Notes under the pieces: generated by a model | What the model was told of the DNA's origin: nothing | Database searches by the model: none | The model's input: the letters and a program-made list of their open reading frames with translations, nothing else | Assembly (NCBI RefSeq): GCF_016481305.1 | Contig: NZ_JAENBO010000004.1 | Span: 62,001-126,000 of the forward strand | DNA length: 64,000 nucleotides | Direction: 5' to 3' | Source of the DNA: Streptococcus pacificus | Lineage (GTDB): Bacteria > Bacillota > Bacilli > Lactobacillales > Streptococcaceae | Shown here: positions 18,942 through 27,570 of the stretch, piece by piece | Layout: every line of letters begins with the position of its first letter | Position numbering within the stretch: the first letter of the stretch is position 1 | Made by a program: the position numbers and the translations under genes

Positions 18942-18950
18942 TGATATAAT
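18942..18950 (+). promoter_or_regulatory. Extended -10 promoter of mcrBC
   Basis: TGATATAAT is an exact extended -10, 36 bases before the chosen mcrB start. The -35 is not convincing. Confidence 0.55.
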
Positions 18951-18986
18951 ATGATTTGATAATATTAGTTAAAAGAGGTGTTGTTA

Positions 18987-20948
18987 TTGGAAAAAGGTAA
19001 AGTAAGTTTAGATCATTTTTATGATTGGTATAGTGATAATAAAGAAGAATTACTTGAATCTGCTGAAAAAATAAATAGAAGAAATCATAAATTAAAACAA
19101 GAGTTTCTTAAAGAATGGCCACTTGAGAGATTATCAACTATGACGATTGATGAGTATGTTATCGGTAAAGGTTCTGGTAATAAATCTCTATGTTATGAAA
19201 TTGAACAAGGGAAATATTCTGAATTATACCTAAGCATTAAAGGTGGTTCGTCAGGTAAATTTGGAATCTATTATAGTAAAAAATATAATGGCTATTGTGA
19301 TCAGGGTAATAATCTAATTTCGAGTGAAGAATTAGAAGAAAAATTTTTAAAACTTAAAATGGATTTAGTGGCTATTATCAAAGCTGGTATTAATCATGAT
19401 TATGATAATCAAGTGTTTAGCTATCAAAATTCTTTTTATAGTCGTCCATCAATAACAATAAAATTATTATGTATTTATTCTCCATCTTCTGATTTTTTTG
19501 GAGTAAATATAAGTACAGATCAATCGCGATTTTGGGGGAAATTAATACCACTCGATAAAAAACATGGTGGTGTCTATAAACAAAATTACGAGCTAACCGC
19601 TGCTATTTCAAAGAAATTCCCTGAATTGGATGGTAATTATTTAAGTAGTATTTTATGGGAATATCATCATCATATGATTGATTCAAAAAAAGAAAAAAAT
19701 AATGTTATAGAAGCACTTGTTGAAGAGAACAATGAAAAGACTAATACTTATTATCTAAATGAGTTCTCTAATCTTCTAATAAAAGCAAAGAATATTATTT
19801 TTCGTGGGGCACCAGGGACAGGAAAAACCTACCTAGCCAATGAAATTGCTGCTGATATCGTGTCAAAAGGTCGGACGAAAACCATCTCTGATTTAGACGA
19901 TGATGAGAAAAAAAGAATTGGTTTTGTTCAATTTCATCCTAGTTATGATTATACGGATTTTGTTGAAGGTTTACGCCCCATAACAACAGAGGATGGTATT
20001 GTCAGTTTTCAATTAAAACCTGGTAGTTTTATGTCATTCATCAATCAAGCCAAGACTAAAAAATCTATCGATGGTGTGGATAATTTTGATGAGGCATGGG
20101 AAACGTTTTTTGATTCTGTTACTGAAGCAAGAATTGAGGGACAAGGATATAATAAACTACTGAGTCTCACTGGAAAACCAATCAAAAATCTTCTCACCTA
20201 TGAAAGGGGAGGAGTGCAAGGTGTTTATCCAGAGGGAACCACTATGTATTGGAATTATGATCAGCTATATAATATCTACCGTGGTCTTCCTGGGGTTCCA
20301 AAAGGAGGATTAGACAATTACCGTAAGGCTATTATTAATCATCTTAAATCTGATTACGGTTTAAAAGATTATCAAGAAAACTCTCAAGTAAAAGAGAAAA
20401 CAGAAGATTATGTCTTTATCATTGACGAAATTAACCGTGGTGAAATTTCTAAAATTTTTGGAGAGCTCTTCTTTTCTTTAGACCCTGATTATAGAGGTAA
20501 TAAAGAAGGTGTTTATACACAATATGCCAACTTACATACAAATCCTGAAGAAAAATTCTATATTCCAGATAATGTTTATATTATTGGCACAATGAATGAT
20601 ATTGATCGCTCCGTTGATACTTTTGACTTTGCCATGCGTCGTCGGTTCACTTTTTTAGAAATAACAGCTGAAGCCTCTGCAGAGAAAATGAATTTGCCTA
20701 AAGATGTTAAAGAACAGATGGCTAGATTAAATACTGCCATTATAACTATTGGTGGACTCACAGAAGATTACCAAATTGGAGCAAGTTATTTTAAGGATAT
20801 AAGTACTCCTGAAGTCGATGACAAAATGGCGCCATTGTGGCACACTAAGCTTTATCCACTGCTAAAAGATTATTTCAGAGGAGAACATAAAGCTAGTGAT
20901 AAATTAGAAAAGATTAAAAAGGAATACTTTGCTATTGAGGAGGATTGA
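18987..20948 (+). CDS. mcrB: McrB-like AAA+ GTPase subunit of a type IV restriction system
   Basis: The start is taken as TTG 18987, because AGAGGTG at 18974-18980 lies just upstream; GTG 18978 overlaps that site. The product is about 653 residues. The N-terminal 260 residues are a target-recognition-type domain that I cannot match to the E. coli DNA-binding domain. The AAA+ module follows: Walker A GAPGTGKT near residue 274, Walker B FIIDEINRGEISKIFGELF near 478, and the McrB-type sensor GTMNDIDRS near 533 with MRRRF. McrB translocates on DNA using GTP and recruits McrC. It sits eight bases upstream of the McrC start, so the pair is an operon. Confidence 0.9.
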   Translation: MEKGKVSLDHFYDWYSDNKEELLESAEKINRRNHKLKQEFLKEWPLERLSTMTIDEYVIGKGSGNKSLCYEIEQGKYSELYLSIKGGSSGKFGIYYSKKYNGYCDQGNNLISSEELEEKFLKLKMDLVAIIKAGINHDYDNQVFSYQNSFYSRPSITIKLLCIYSPSSDFFGVNISTDQSRFWGKLIPLDKKHGGVYKQNYELTAAISKKFPELDGNYLSSILWEYHHHMIDSKKEKNNVIEALVEENNEKTNTYYLNEFSNLLIKAKNIIFRGAPGTGKTYLANEIAADIVSKGRTKTISDLDDDEKKRIGFVQFHPSYDYTDFVEGLRPITTEDGIVSFQLKPGSFMSFINQAKTKKSIDGVDNFDEAWETFFDSVTEARIEGQGYNKLLSLTGKPIKNLLTYERGGVQGVYPEGTTMYWNYDQLYNIYRGLPGVPKGGLDNYRKAIINHLKSDYGLKDYQENSQVKEKTEDYVFIIDEINRGEISKIFGELFFSLDPDYRGNKEGVYTQYANLHTNPEEKFYIPDNVYIIGTMNDIDRSVDTFDFAMRRRFTFLEITAEASAEKMNLPKDVKEQMARLNTAIITIGGLTEDYQIGASYFKDISTPEVDDKMAPLWHTKLYPLLKDYFRGEHKASDKLEKIKKEYFAIEED

Positions 20949-20951
20949 TTG

Positions 20952-22223
20952 ATGACTTCTCATATTTTGACAGACAATTCAAATGTTAGTCGATTAGCTA
21001 ATCATCCGATAGTTAAGAACCTAGTTAATAAGGATTTATCTCTTCTTTCTAAAGAAAATTTTCTTATTTTTCCACAACAATTATCAGAATCTTATGATTT
21101 AGACAACGATAATGTTATTTTCCATCAAAAAAATGATGCTATCTGGACAGGCAATGTTGTTGGTATTATTGGTGATGGGACAAGTGATATTCGTATTAAT
21201 TCAAGATTTACTAAAGAGGGACAACAAGATTTTTTTCTAAGGTACATGATGCAACAAGTCCTTCATTATAATGTTGTCGACAGTAAAAATATCACTTCTC
21301 AAGAAATATCTTATTATGATTTACTTCTGTTTTTATTTCCTTACTATCTAAATGAAGCACTCAGAAAAGGGACGTACAAAGAATATGTGAAGAAAAGCTA
21401 TAATGATTCAAATGTTAAAGGGCCAATAGAGATAGCTTCCCATATTAGGAAAAATCTACCATTTGTTGGGAAAATTGCTTATACTACTAGGGAATTTAAT
21501 TATGATAATCAAATGACAGAGTTGATTCGTCATACCATTGAAAAGATTCAACAAGAAAAAGAATTTTTACTGACTGATAATGAAAATACTAAAGAAAATG
21601 TTAGAACGATTAAAAGCATGACAGCTTCTTATAATCGTTTGGATAGAGAAATTATTATCCAAAAAAATATTTTAAACCCAGTCAAATCAGGTTATTTTGA
21701 AGAATATGCACTATTACAGCGTCTATGTCTTAAAATTCTTACAGAAGAAAAGACAGGATTTGGTGATGATGAAAATCAAATACATGGTATCATCATTGAT
21801 GTGGCATGGTTATGGGAAGAGTATATTTGGAAAATAACACAATGGCATCATTATGGTCGAAAAGCTGAATTGGATACGTTGGGATTATTTAGTCAACCGA
21901 TCAACGATAATCAACAACATCGTTATCCTGATTTTGCCTTTAGAGGTATTCCCATAGACACTAAATATAAACGAAATATTGATAAACGTAATGACTATAA
22001 TCAAATAATAACCTATCTTCATATTATGGCATCTCAAAAGGGAGGATTTCTTCAACCGACTGATGTCGAAAATGATAAGGGTCTTACTGTTTTAGGAGAA
22101 CTTTTTGGGGGAGGAGAGCTTTTTTCTTATAAATTTTTTATCCCTCAGGAATATAGCAATTACGAAGATTTTGTTTTACAGATACGAAATTCTGAGAAAG
22201 CTTTGAAAGTATTATCACTTTAA
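20952..22223 (+). CDS. mcrC: McrC-like nuclease subunit of a type IV restriction system
   Basis: The start is ATG 20952, with GAGGAGG at 20937-20943; the in-frame TTG 20949 is less likely. The product is about 423 residues. The N-terminal half holds the McrC domain that docks on McrB, including GNVVGIIG and the FFLRYMMQQVL segment. The C-terminal half is a PD-(D/E)xK nuclease with Asp327 in YPDFAF and Asp336-Thr-Lys338 in IDTKYK. Both key residues are present, so it should be active. The complex cuts modified DNA and acts against phages or foreign methylated DNA. Confidence 0.9.
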   Translation: MTSHILTDNSNVSRLANHPIVKNLVNKDLSLLSKENFLIFPQQLSESYDLDNDNVIFHQKNDAIWTGNVVGIIGDGTSDIRINSRFTKEGQQDFFLRYMMQQVLHYNVVDSKNITSQEISYYDLLLFLFPYYLNEALRKGTYKEYVKKSYNDSNVKGPIEIASHIRKNLPFVGKIAYTTREFNYDNQMTELIRHTIEKIQQEKEFLLTDNENTKENVRTIKSMTASYNRLDREIIIQKNILNPVKSGYFEEYALLQRLCLKILTEEKTGFGDDENQIHGIIIDVAWLWEEYIWKITQWHHYGRKAELDTLGLFSQPINDNQQHRYPDFAFRGIPIDTKYKRNIDKRNDYNQIITYLHIMASQKGGFLQPTDVENDKGLTVLGELFGGGELFSYKFFIPQEYSNYEDFVLQIRNSEKALKVLSL

Positions 22224-22246
22224 AAATCTGCTCTTCTTATTCTGTT

Positions 22247-22381
22247 TTGAGAGACTATTTTAAACATATTACTTTTGATGTAAAGAAGATAAAAATAATC
22301 TTATTAGAGAGTAATGAGGTTCAGATTGAAGATTATGAGCAACAAATTGAGTGGTCAAATAGTATTGCTTTAGTTACTTAA
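22247..22381 (+). pseudogene. Short open frame after mcrC, possible gene remnant
   Basis: An open frame of 45 codons from TTG 22247 to a TAA, containing VKKIKIILLESNEVQIEDYE, has no ATG and no ribosome site. It could be the broken end of an accessory gene of the mcrBC locus. I do not recognise it. Confidence 0.25.
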
Positions 22382-22452
22382 AAAGATAATTAACTTTTAT
22401 TAGAATTAAAATCTAAAAAATGGTGGCGATTTTTGGAAATGAGGTAGATTTT

Positions 22453-22635
22453 ATGTTTCAGAAATTTATTACTTGGATAATTAGTTTTATGCTAGTTTAT
22501 ATTGCTTATGCAACAATTCTATATCAACTGGTATTCAGAATGGTTAATGAAGATTTAAGAAGTTGGTTAACAGCTTTTGTTGCTGGTTTCTTTTCGTTTA
22601 TAACTTTATGGTATTATGAAAGAAGAAACAAATAA
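22453..22635 (+). CDS. Small two-helix membrane protein
   Basis: The start is ATG 22453 with GAGGT at 22441-22445. The 60-residue product has two predicted membrane helices (about 5-27 and 37-55) and ends in a positive tail YERRNK. No family is recognised. Its position next to mcrBC, and the similar size of the next small protein, suggest a linked role, possibly in phage defence or as a toxin-like peptide; this is inference only. Confidence 0.5.
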   Translation: MFQKFITWIISFMLVYIAYATILYQLVFRMVNEDLRSWLTAFVAGFFSFITLWYYERRNK

Positions 22636-22743
22636 TAGCTATGTTTATCCGTAGCGGTTTTGGAGCAATAGAACAATATCTCGACAACGATTTGAGATTA
22701 ATCAATCATTGCCACAACTTAAATAAAAGTGGGGGGTATTTAG

Positions 22744-22941
22744 ATGATTAAAACAATATTATCTGCTTTTTGGATGCAAATTCCTATGCTGATTATGATA
22801 TATGCTTTTTATAGGGTTTTGCAGTCTTTCAAACAAAAAAAGCAAACTAAAAATATTAAAATGAGAATATTTTTGCTTAAAGTTTGGCTACTCCTCAGCT
22901 CAATTTATACGATTTGGCATTTTATCACAGATATATTTTAG
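22744..22941 (+). CDS. Small two-helix membrane protein
   Basis: The 65-residue product starts at ATG 22744 after AGTGGGGGG. It has two predicted membrane helices (about 4-27 and 43-63) joined by a Lys-rich loop (QSFKQKKQTKN). It is not clearly similar to the previous small protein beyond layout. Function unknown. Confidence 0.5.
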   Translation: MIKTILSAFWMQIPMLIMIYAFYRVLQSFKQKKQTKNIKMRIFLLKVWLLLSSIYTIWHFITDIF

Positions 22942-23000
22942 TAATGCCTTTAAATTTTGAACTAAAAAAGAAAACAAACTAATTATTCTGCTCAGTAAGA

Positions 23001-23042
23001 AAAAAACTAGCCCTATCACTCTGTGATAGGGCTAGTTTTTTA
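23001..23042. terminator. Strong bidirectional terminator
   Basis: AACTAGCCCTATCAC and GTGATAGGGCTAGTT form a perfect 15-bp stem around TCT, flanked by A and T runs. It ends the accessory region and the convergent gene on the minus strand. Confidence 0.95.
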
Positions 23043-23056
23043 ATGGCTAGGCAACA

Positions 23057-23446
23057 TCAATACATAGTGTTGCCGTTCAAGCTTTCTTCGGGGATTTCCT
23101 GGATAGCATCCCAGTGTTCAACGATTTTACCATTGTTATCAAAACGGAAAAAATCCATGGTGACAAATTCGTGGGTTTCCTCTTTCGTGTAGTGCCATAC
23201 TTGATGTGTGTGAAGAGAGACAAGATCGCCTTCAGCAATCGCACGAACAAAGGAAATACTTTTGTTAGGGTAATCGTCATTCATTTTTTCAAAGTAGGTG
23301 ATAAAGGCCTCTTTACCATCCCCAACTAATGGATTATGTTGTTTGTAATCATCTCCGACATATTTTGCAACGGCTTCTCTTGGATTACCTTCATAAGCTG
23401 TTTGATAAAAGGCAATGGCGTTTTGTTTATTAGTTTCCAAAGTCAT
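23057..23446 (-). CDS. SnoaL-like/NTF2-fold protein
   Basis: A 129-residue single-domain protein of the SnoaL-like group: YVGDDYKQHNPLVGDGKEAF near residues 29-48 and FFRFDNNGKIVEHWDAIQEIP near 98-118 are typical. Homologues are often annotated as predicted SnoaL-like aldol condensation enzymes, but in bacteria most have no assigned substrate. It stands alone on the minus strand. A second, smaller NTF2-fold protein occurs at 63399. Confidence 0.82.
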   Translation of the reverse strand: MTLETNKQNAIAFYQTAYEGNPREAVAKYVGDDYKQHNPLVGDGKEAFITYFEKMNDDYPNKSISFVRAIAEGDLVSLHTHQVWHYTKEETHEFVTMDFFRFDNNGKIVEHWDAIQEIPEESLNGNTMY

Positions 23447-23622
23447 TATCGGTTCCCTTTCTGTTGATTAATTTTAATCATTGGCATATTATTTTAACAT
23501 TTTTGCTACCGTCTTGATACTATTTAAAACTAGTTTTTTAAATATAAAAACCACTTTCAATTAACAGATGGCATCTCTTAATGAAGCGTGGCTCATTTTA
23601 GCATATTTTATTAGTGTGTTAT

Positions 23623-24363
23623 CTAAGGGATTAAAATTTCATGGTTAATAATATTCTTAAATAGTTTTTCAGCTTTTTCAATATCTCGTTCTTTGATTGC
23701 TTCATAAATAGCATAATGGCCAGAAAAAACATCGTGCAATTCTGTCGTTAAATCGAATTTGATTGAAGTCTCAATTCTAGATTTGATAATACTTTTCAAA
23801 AATAATTTAATTGGTTCTTGAACAGTCAAATAAGCTGTCTTGTAGAGGGAGTTTTTAGACAGTTCACAAATAGCCAGATGAAAACTATAGTCACATTCAA
23901 CAAGTTTATCTAGATTTTCTTCACTTATCATTGATTTACCTTTTATGAACTTATTTGCTAACTCACAGTACTTTTCACTTATTTTTTTGAGAACTATTAA
24001 TTCTTCATCTGTTGCTAATTTGATAGTGAGTTTGATTGATTCTAGCTCTATCAATTTTCGAAAATCTGCAACGTTTTCTAGCATATCAGGCTGCATGATT
24101 TTACTTGACACAGATTTGAGATAAGTTTTTAAATCAAATTTCTTAACGTATGTTCCATAACCAGCTTTCGTTTCAACCAAACCAAGTGCATTTAGTCTTT
24201 GAATAGCAGAACGAATCGTTAGTCGACTAACCCCATATATCTTTGTAAGTTCATTTTCTGAAGGTAATTTTTCGCCATCAGCATAATCACCGTTTTCTAT
24301 TTTATTTTTTATGATTTCACTTATTTGTTCAGAAAGATTTGACCTATTCAAGGGGTTTGGCAT
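23623..24363 (-). CDS. GntR/FadR-family repressor with FCD domain
   Basis: The start is ATG 24361-24363, with AAAGGA upstream; the ATG at 24447 lies upstream of the likely transcription start and is rejected. The 246-residue product has an N-terminal winged helix (GEKLPSENELTKIYGVSRLTIRSAIQRL) and an all-helical FCD effector domain, as in regulators of sugar-acid use. It is divergent from the dehydratase gene, and a palindrome at the start of that transcript is its likely operator. The effector is likely the sugar acid or its product. Confidence 0.9.
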   Translation of the reverse strand: MPNPLNRSNLSEQISEIIKNKIENGDYADGEKLPSENELTKIYGVSRLTIRSAIQRLNALGLVETKAGYGTYVKKFDLKTYLKSVSSKIMQPDMLENVADFRKLIELESIKLTIKLATDEELIVLKKISEKYCELANKFIKGKSMISEENLDKLVECDYSFHLAICELSKNSLYKTAYLTVQEPIKLFLKSIIKSRIETSIKFDLTTELHDVFSGHYAIYEAIKERDIEKAEKLFKNIINHEILIP

Positions 24364-24416
24364 ATTATTAAGTCCTTTCACTATAAAATTGTTTATATTG
24401 GTATTACTGACTATAA

Positions 24417-24439
24417 ATTGATAGGTGTTACTAATCAAT
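24417..24439. repeat. Inverted repeat in the gntR 5' region
   Basis: ATTGAT and ATCAAT arms 11 bases apart overlap the -10 end of the gntR promoter and could serve autoregulation. It differs from the candidate operator at 24548. Confidence 0.35.
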
Positions 24440-24466
24440 AGTATCATAATTTAACTGATAATACAA
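24438..24466 (-). promoter_or_regulatory. Promoter of the gntR gene
   Basis: On the minus strand TTGTAT, 17 bases, TACTAT. The predicted start at about 24431 leaves a leader of about 68 bases and supports translation from 24363. Confidence 0.65.
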
Positions 24467-24508
24467 AGGGACTTTAAGAAAATAATGAAATTAAAATTGT
24501 GTTAATAA

Positions 24509-24537
24509 TTGACAATGTAAGCGCTTTATATTACAAT
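24509..24537 (+). promoter_or_regulatory. Promoter of the dehydratase gene with embedded cre
   Basis: TTGACA at 24509-24514, 17 bases, TACAAT at 24532-24537. The spacer contains TGTAAGCGCTTTAT (24516-24529), a good match to the CcpA cre consensus. CcpA bound there would block RNA polymerase. The leader is about 230 bases and has no recognised motif. Confidence 0.82.
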
Positions 24538-24547
24538 ATACTTATAT

Positions 24548-24562
24548 ACTTGTTATACAAGT
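24548..24562. promoter_or_regulatory. Candidate operator of the GntR/FCD regulator
   Basis: ACTTGT-TAT-ACAAGT is a perfect 6-3-6 palindrome containing the TTGT-N-ACAA core seen at many FadR/UxuR-type operators. It lies just downstream of the TACAAT -10, covering the transcription start. Confidence 0.7.
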
Positions 24563-24778
24563 TGGTAATGAACAAAGTTTAGTATAGTTTCAATGATTGT
24601 TAATATTACTACTGATAGTTTAAGAATAGCGACTTTAGTTATTATTTCACTCGCAATCATTCAAGAAAGGGGGAGTTTTAGTTCTGATTGTTAAGTGAGC
24701 TGATAAGCTATTATGTTGTCATTCCATCACTCAGTAGATTAATAAAATTATTTCTTATTGAAGAAAGGAGTCAATCTA

Positions 24779-25966
24779 ATGAAGATTACAAGTGTAGATG
24801 TTATTAAAACAAATGCTGGTACCGCTCCGGTTGAGGGAACTCATTGGAATCCAATATGTGTCAGAGTTAATACTGATGAAGGTATTTCTGGATTTGGTGA
24901 AGCTGGAGTAGCTTATACATCAGGTGGCGATGCTGCTTTTGGGATGATTAAAGATTTTGCTAAACTTGTTATTGGAATGGACCCTATGCAAAATGAAGCG
25001 ATTTGGAATAAAATGCATAGAGATACTTTCTGGGGAAGCGGAGGAGGAACCATTGTATTTTCTGCTATGGCTGCCATTGATATTGCTTTATGGGATATTA
25101 AAGGAAAAGCTTTGGGTGTTCCTGTCTATCAATTATTAGGTGGTAAAACTAATGATCATTTACGCACCTATGCTAGTCAAATCCAATTCGACTGGGATAT
25201 TAAGGCAACACCAATGATAACACCAGAAGATTATGCGAGAGCTACCAAGAAAGCAATGGCAGAAGGCTACACTGCTATTAAAGTTGACCCTCTTGGCTTC
25301 GATGAAGAAGGTAATTGGGACTTTATGGCTAATTATGGTTTATTAGAACATCATCAAATTAAAAAAGCAGTAGACAGAGTTGCAGCTATTCGTGAAGCTG
25401 GTGGCGATGATTTAGATATTATTGTCGAACTTCATTCCTTAACGGATACAAACACTGCTATTCAATTAGGAAGAGAATTAGAAAAATTCAAGATTTTCTA
25501 TTATGAAGAACCAACTCAACCACTTAATCCACGTTTGTATAAAGAAATTAGCCGTAAAGTAAATATTCCTTTGGCAACAGGTGAGCGTTCATACAGTAGA
25601 TGGGGCTATAGACAATTCTTTGAAGATAGAACTGTCTCTATTATCCAACCAGATATTTGTAACACAGGGGGCTTAACAGAAGCGAAGAAAATTTGTGACA
25701 TGGCGTTGACATATGATGTCGGTGTGCAAATTCATGTTTGTGGTGGCCCAATTTCTACTGCAGCAGCGCTACAATTGGAAGCAGCTATTCCTAACTTTGT
25801 TATCCACGAACATCATCAAACTGCCCTTATGCAAGGTAATATTGATTTATGTAAATATAACTACCAACCTAAAAATGGTTTCTTTGAAGTACCAGAAAGA
25901 CCAGGTATTGGCCAAGAATTAACTGATGAAACTATAGCGAATGCAGAAGTATTCACTGTGAAATAA
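24779..25966 (+). CDS. Enolase-superfamily sugar acid dehydratase (galactonate dehydratase-like)
   Basis: The start is ATG 24779 with GAAAGGAG upstream. The product is about 395 residues: an N-terminal capping domain, then the barrel of the mandelate racemase subgroup. Metal ligands fit Glu217 (VELH), Glu244 (YYEEP) and Glu269 (ATGER). The acid/base pair fits His219 in the ELH motif and His319 in QIHVCGGP, as in D-galactonate dehydratase. It should dehydrate a hexonate or similar acid to a 2-keto-3-deoxy acid. The exact sugar acid is not determined. It is the first gene after a CcpA- and GntR-controlled promoter and is followed by a strong terminator. Confidence 0.82.
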   Translation: MKITSVDVIKTNAGTAPVEGTHWNPICVRVNTDEGISGFGEAGVAYTSGGDAAFGMIKDFAKLVIGMDPMQNEAIWNKMHRDTFWGSGGGTIVFSAMAAIDIALWDIKGKALGVPVYQLLGGKTNDHLRTYASQIQFDWDIKATPMITPEDYARATKKAMAEGYTAIKVDPLGFDEEGNWDFMANYGLLEHHQIKKAVDRVAAIREAGGDDLDIIVELHSLTDTNTAIQLGRELEKFKIFYYEEPTQPLNPRLYKEISRKVNIPLATGERSYSRWGYRQFFEDRTVSIIQPDICNTGGLTEAKKICDMALTYDVGVQIHVCGGPISTAAALQLEAAIPNFVIHEHHQTALMQGNIDLCKYNYQPKNGFFEVPERPGIGQELTDETIANAEVFTVK

Positions 25967-26037
25967 TTAATAGAATAAGTGCTTACTACTATTTTCTAAG
26001 AAGCAATAGAGTTGCATTTGTCATTGATTGGTATTTT

Positions 26038-26092
26038 AACTCTACAATTTCTGTAGTGAATAGTTCCACTTCAGATATTGTAGAGTTTTTTA
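26038..26092 (+). terminator. Terminator after the dehydratase gene
   Basis: AACTCTACAAT-TCTG pairs with CAGA-ATTGTAGAGTT with one mismatch over 16 bp, with an inner AGTG/CACT stem and a terminal T run. Confidence 0.88.
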
Positions 26093-26314
26093 CCAAAATT
26101 GGTGCAAGGTAAAATCGTATCATCAATGATGTTAGTGGCTTTAATGATCATTATTATAAAAATGTGACTAAACAGTATAATAATCAGGCTTTTAAGCTAT
26201 CGTGTTTTTCTTTCTTGGTTACGTCCCTACTAAAACTAATCAGTTTTTAATCGTTATATTGAGGCTTTTTATTGAACAAATAGCCCAATTCCTTTTGTGT
26301 GTCCATATCTAGTC

Positions 26315-26330
26315 ATTGTTTCAAAACAAT
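26315..26330. repeat. Palindrome with GTTTCAA core
   Basis: ATTGTTT-CA-AAACAAT is a perfect 7-2-7 palindrome upstream of the IIC-like gene. It could be an operator. Confidence 0.4.
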
Positions 26331-26391
26331 ATTGTGTTGTTAAAGAAATAATACTTAATCTAGATGTGGTAGTAAAAGATGGAAAATCCAT

Positions 26392-26414
26392 TTGAAACGA
26401 TATGAGTGTTTCAA
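26392..26414. repeat. Inverted repeat TTGAAAC/GTTTCAA
   Basis: TTGAAAC and GTTTCAA are 9 bases apart and share the GTTTCAA core of the palindrome 70 bases upstream. Two sites of one regulator are possible. Confidence 0.4.
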
Positions 26415-26487
26415 TGATTTTAGTCCAATAGATCATAAGAGAATAATGAGTGATAGATCAAAGAGATTAAATTGTTAGGAGACCATT

Positions 26488-27558
26488 ATGATTAAAAAAC
26501 TTTTTAATATGTCGGTTGGTGAGTTTTCCAACAAATTACTTAATGCTGTTGCAATAGGGATAGTCGTTGGACTTATTCCCAATGCTATTTTAGGTGAAGT
26601 CTTTAAAGCTTTACAACCTGTTCATCCTATTTTTTCGACTTTTTTAGCACTTGTAGGTGCAGCTCAGTCAAGCATTCCGGTAATCATTGGTTGTTTAATC
26701 GGTGTACAGTTTATGTTCAATGCCATAGAAATAGCATCACTAGGGGCTACATTACTTATTAGTTCAGGAGTTGTTAATTTTATTACTGTAGATGGTTTAC
26801 CAGCTATGCAGTTACGTGGAATAGGTGACTTAGTTAATATTATTTTAGTGTCAATCATTGCTACAATACTTATAAAATTGCTACAAGGACGATTAGGATC
26901 GCTATCGATGATATTAGTTCCTTTGATAGTTGTTACGTCAGTAGGGATTTTTGGTTATATGATTTTACCATATATCAGTCAAATCTCTTTATTTATTGGA
27001 AATGTGATTCAACGATTTACGACCTTACAACCATTATTGATGAGTATTTTACTGTCTGTTTCTTTTGCTATTATTATTATCTCACCCATATCAACAGTTG
27101 CAATAGCCATTGCAGTGGGTCTATCAGGTCTTGCATCGGGAGCTGCAAATATTGGCATTGCTACATGCTGTATGACCTTATTAGTTGGTTCTATTCGAGC
27201 AAAAAACAAATTAGGGGTTACAGTTGCTATTTTTCTAGGGTCAATGAAATTATTTATCCCTAACTGGCTTAAATATCCGATTATAAATGTGCCTATCATA
27301 TTGAATGGTATTGTTGGTGGTATTGTTGCTTATTTCTTTAATATCCAAGGGACACCGCAATCAGCAGGATTTGGCTTTTCAGGGATGGTAGGGCCCATTA
27401 ATGCCTACCAATTTATGACACAAGCGCCTTTAATGAGACTACTGATTATATTAGTATCTTATTTTGTCATTATATCAATAAGTGCCATTATTATTGATTT
27501 TCTATTAACCAAAACTTTGAAATTATATCAACACCATGTTTTTGAATTTAATTCATAA
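26488..27558 (+). CDS. PTS IIC-like membrane protein (PfoR/EIIC_2 type)
   Basis: A 356-residue protein with about ten membrane helices. The N-terminus KLLNAVAIGIVVGLIPNAILG, the PVHPIF segment and the repeated Gly-rich helices (LSGLASGAANIGIATCCMTL) fit the PTS_EIIC_2 family that includes PfoR. No IIA or IIB domain is fused or adjacent. Members of this group often act without the phosphotransfer chain and may be transporters or regulators. Here its place between a sugar-acid dehydratase and a 2-hydroxyacid dehydrogenase makes uptake of the sugar acid the most likely role. Confidence 0.78.
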   Translation: MIKKLFNMSVGEFSNKLLNAVAIGIVVGLIPNAILGEVFKALQPVHPIFSTFLALVGAAQSSIPVIIGCLIGVQFMFNAIEIASLGATLLISSGVVNFITVDGLPAMQLRGIGDLVNIILVSIIATILIKLLQGRLGSLSMILVPLIVVTSVGIFGYMILPYISQISLFIGNVIQRFTTLQPLLMSILLSVSFAIIIISPISTVAIAIAVGLSGLASGAANIGIATCCMTLLVGSIRAKNKLGVTVAIFLGSMKLFIPNWLKYPIINVPIILNGIVGGIVAYFFNIQGTPQSAGFGFSGMVGPINAYQFMTQAPLMRLLIILVSYFVIISISAIIIDFLLTKTLKLYQHHVFEFNS

Positions 27559-27570
27559 AAGGAGAACTAG

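Larger units (their letters stand above)
25967..26487. other. Long intergenic region between dehydratase and IIC-like gene
   Basis: These 521 bases hold no gene that I can support. They contain a strong terminator (26038-26092), then AT-rich sequence, then two inverted repeats with GTTTCAA cores (26315-26330 and 26392-26414), and the ribosome site TTAGGAGA before 26488. I find no clear promoter for the next gene. The length suggests decayed sequence or regulatory DNA. Confidence 0.5.
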
